A stretch of DNA of 64,000 nucleotides from the NCBI RefSeq assembly GCF_022201045.2, contig NC_068557.1, positions 558,001-622,000 of the forward strand, given 5' to 3'. The notes under the pieces are model-generated. The model saw nothing but the letters and a program-made list of their open reading frames with translations, was not told where the DNA came from and ran no database searches. Every line of letters starts with the position of its first letter. Position 1 is the stretch's first letter. Shown one piece after another: positions 62,476 to 64,000 of the stretch. The translations under genes and the position numbers were made by a program. This DNA is from Citrus sinensis (Eukaryota; Streptophyta; Magnoliopsida; Sapindales; Rutaceae).

Positions 62476-64000
62476 CTCAAGAAAAAAAAAATATATAATA
62501 TATATATGAGTAGTGCTAGAGAGAGATAAGCACGAGAGAAAGACGAGAGAATTTTATTCTCTCTCTCTACCACTTTCTTTATTATTTCTCTCGTACTTTT
62601 CCATACCAAGCATTTTCCTCTATATATATATAGGAGGTTGCTATGTTATAGAATCTGTAACATACACACCCAAGGGAAAGTGCACATGTGTCCTGAGGAG
62701 AGAGAGAAACCAACAAATGCATCCAATTAGGAGCTGGATAAGTCACCTCAAGAAAATACTGACAAATTAATCGTGGCACGTACCTTTGACCTTTGTAGCA
62801 AAAGCCGGGATTTTTTTTTTGTTTTTTTCAGTGACTTTATTATTTAAAATTGACCAATATAAAATGTTTATTGTTTACAGTTTAACTTCCTCAATCGATT
62901 ATATTCTCTCTCATCACAGTTCAGTTCTTCTTGATAGTGGTTCGTTTTACTTTAATTGTCACCAATCAAAATAGATGGAAATGTATTGAATTTAGTTATG
63001 TTTGGTCAATTTAATTGTTAGTGAGACTTTATCATCATGGTCATGATAAATTAGGCATATGGAAGAAAGAAGAAACTCTAAGGTTTATTGAAAGAGAGCC
63101 ACATTAAATAGAGAAAGAAAAACAAATTAAAAAAACTATATAACTAAATTCGATAACTAATTTTGTGTATGAGATGGCTCGGAATTGGAATTGGACAAGC
63201 CTGTCTATCACCATGATCGACCATAAAAGTAGCTAGCCTTTTTTTCCCCCCTTTTGAGAAAGGAAAGTAACACTTCCATTACCTTGACCTTGTGAATACA
63301 TCCATTATGGCAGTTGGGATTTCATTATTTCATAGAGCTGAATCTTTGAACTCTATGGCTAACTTAGGCAAGGAATGAACATGTAATTAAATTGCATGTT
63401 CTAGGAGTGTGCATAATTATATCGAAGTTAATGTCTAATGTTGGTGCTTTACTACCCATTTTTTTTTAATTTTGTTTCCATATTAGTATTGTTATCTAAA
63501 GTTTTAAAATTCTATTATATTTTAAATTTTCCCGAGCTTCTTCTGATTTTTCGTGGTTCATGGCTCTGAAAGCTTTATATTTGGGCTATTTGCTCACTTG
63601 GTTTAATTTGGATATCTGGGTTAAGTTAATATATAATTTCAACTAGTTGTATGCGTATAGCATTTCCATTTGCATTTCAATGGTGAAAGCTACGGTAGAG
63701 ATGCATTTGTTGTTCATGAAAACTACGAAAATATAAAGTTATTATAAATGGTGCTCCCCATAATGCACTCTCTAATTCATTGTTTCATGAAAAGTAAAGT
63801 GCATGTGTGTGCGTGCATATTACATATATCAATTGCTGGAAATTCTTCAGTTATGATACGTTTTTGAATCCATATAATCAATTGCTCTTGACTTATTAAT
63901 CATAGGTTTCGTTCATTTATGTCGACTTTTTGCATTACTAAGTAACAGCGGCGCAGTGCTATCTTTAATATTATTTAAAGATCTTGTCTATATAACCATA
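62476..64000. other. Intergenic to the right edge
   Basis: No gene is seen. A GA-rich stretch at 62,515-62,560 and a partial palindrome around 'ctctctctaccac' are simple sequence. 'gaccaatataaaatgttta' near 62,851 resembles 'gaccaatacaaaatgttcat' near 61,933. Confidence 0.4.

Overview
The window is nuclear DNA of a flowering plant, almost certainly a woody eudicot. It is AT-rich, its genes are intron-split with GT-AG junctions, and it carries plant-specific genes (phytoene synthase, COP10, a KMD-type F-box/kelch protein, SAG12-like cysteine proteases, LAT-family polyamine transporters) among many small DNA transposons and LTR elements. The proteins look Citrus-like to me, but that is recall and not a search result.

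Layout. 0-2 kb: AT-rich DNA with a Harbinger-like inverted-repeat element. 2.1-14.2 kb: three minus-strand genes in a row: a 14-exon peroxisomal acyl-activating enzyme (AAE17/18 type) with one GC-AG intron, COP10 (an E2 variant without the catalytic Cys), and a single-exon F-box/kelch gene with a TATA box and G-box. 14.3-15.4 kb: a direct and inverted satellite-like repeat. 15.4-28 kb: a gene graveyard. It holds a copied 3' end of a polyamine transporter, an unrecognised coding remnant, a decayed extensin array of about 255-bp units, and a broken Tat-lineage Ty3 fossil with an antisense ORF, followed by a 407-bp MITE.

28-41 kb: SAG12-like cysteine protease copy 1 (+), two At3g13620-like polyamine transporters (both -), and between them a complete-looking Ty1/copia element with 513-bp LTRs that look identical and an ATTAA target duplication. 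42-45.2 kb: a predicted plastid membrane protein with a PLAT-like segment, and a tRNA-Gly(UCC). 46.8-54.6 kb: phytoene synthase, cysteine protease copy 2, and a phytoene synthase pseudogene (exons 2-6). This is a nested duplication block. 55-64 kb: no gene, but a run of DNA-transposon relics, including a Mutator-like foldback element with a 9-bp target duplication, and a probable Ty3-type solo LTR.

The genes do not form one pathway. The shared theme is local duplication. The protease is present twice, with a third 5' fragment; the transporter is present twice, with a 3' fragment; phytoene synthase is present once, with a pseudogene. Two of these duplications share a breakpoint near position 30,107. 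Splice sites, exon sums and target duplications were read by eye. I found no clearly new biological system. The strongest leads are the duplication junctions, the diverging protease pair, the GC-AG intron and the foldback elements.
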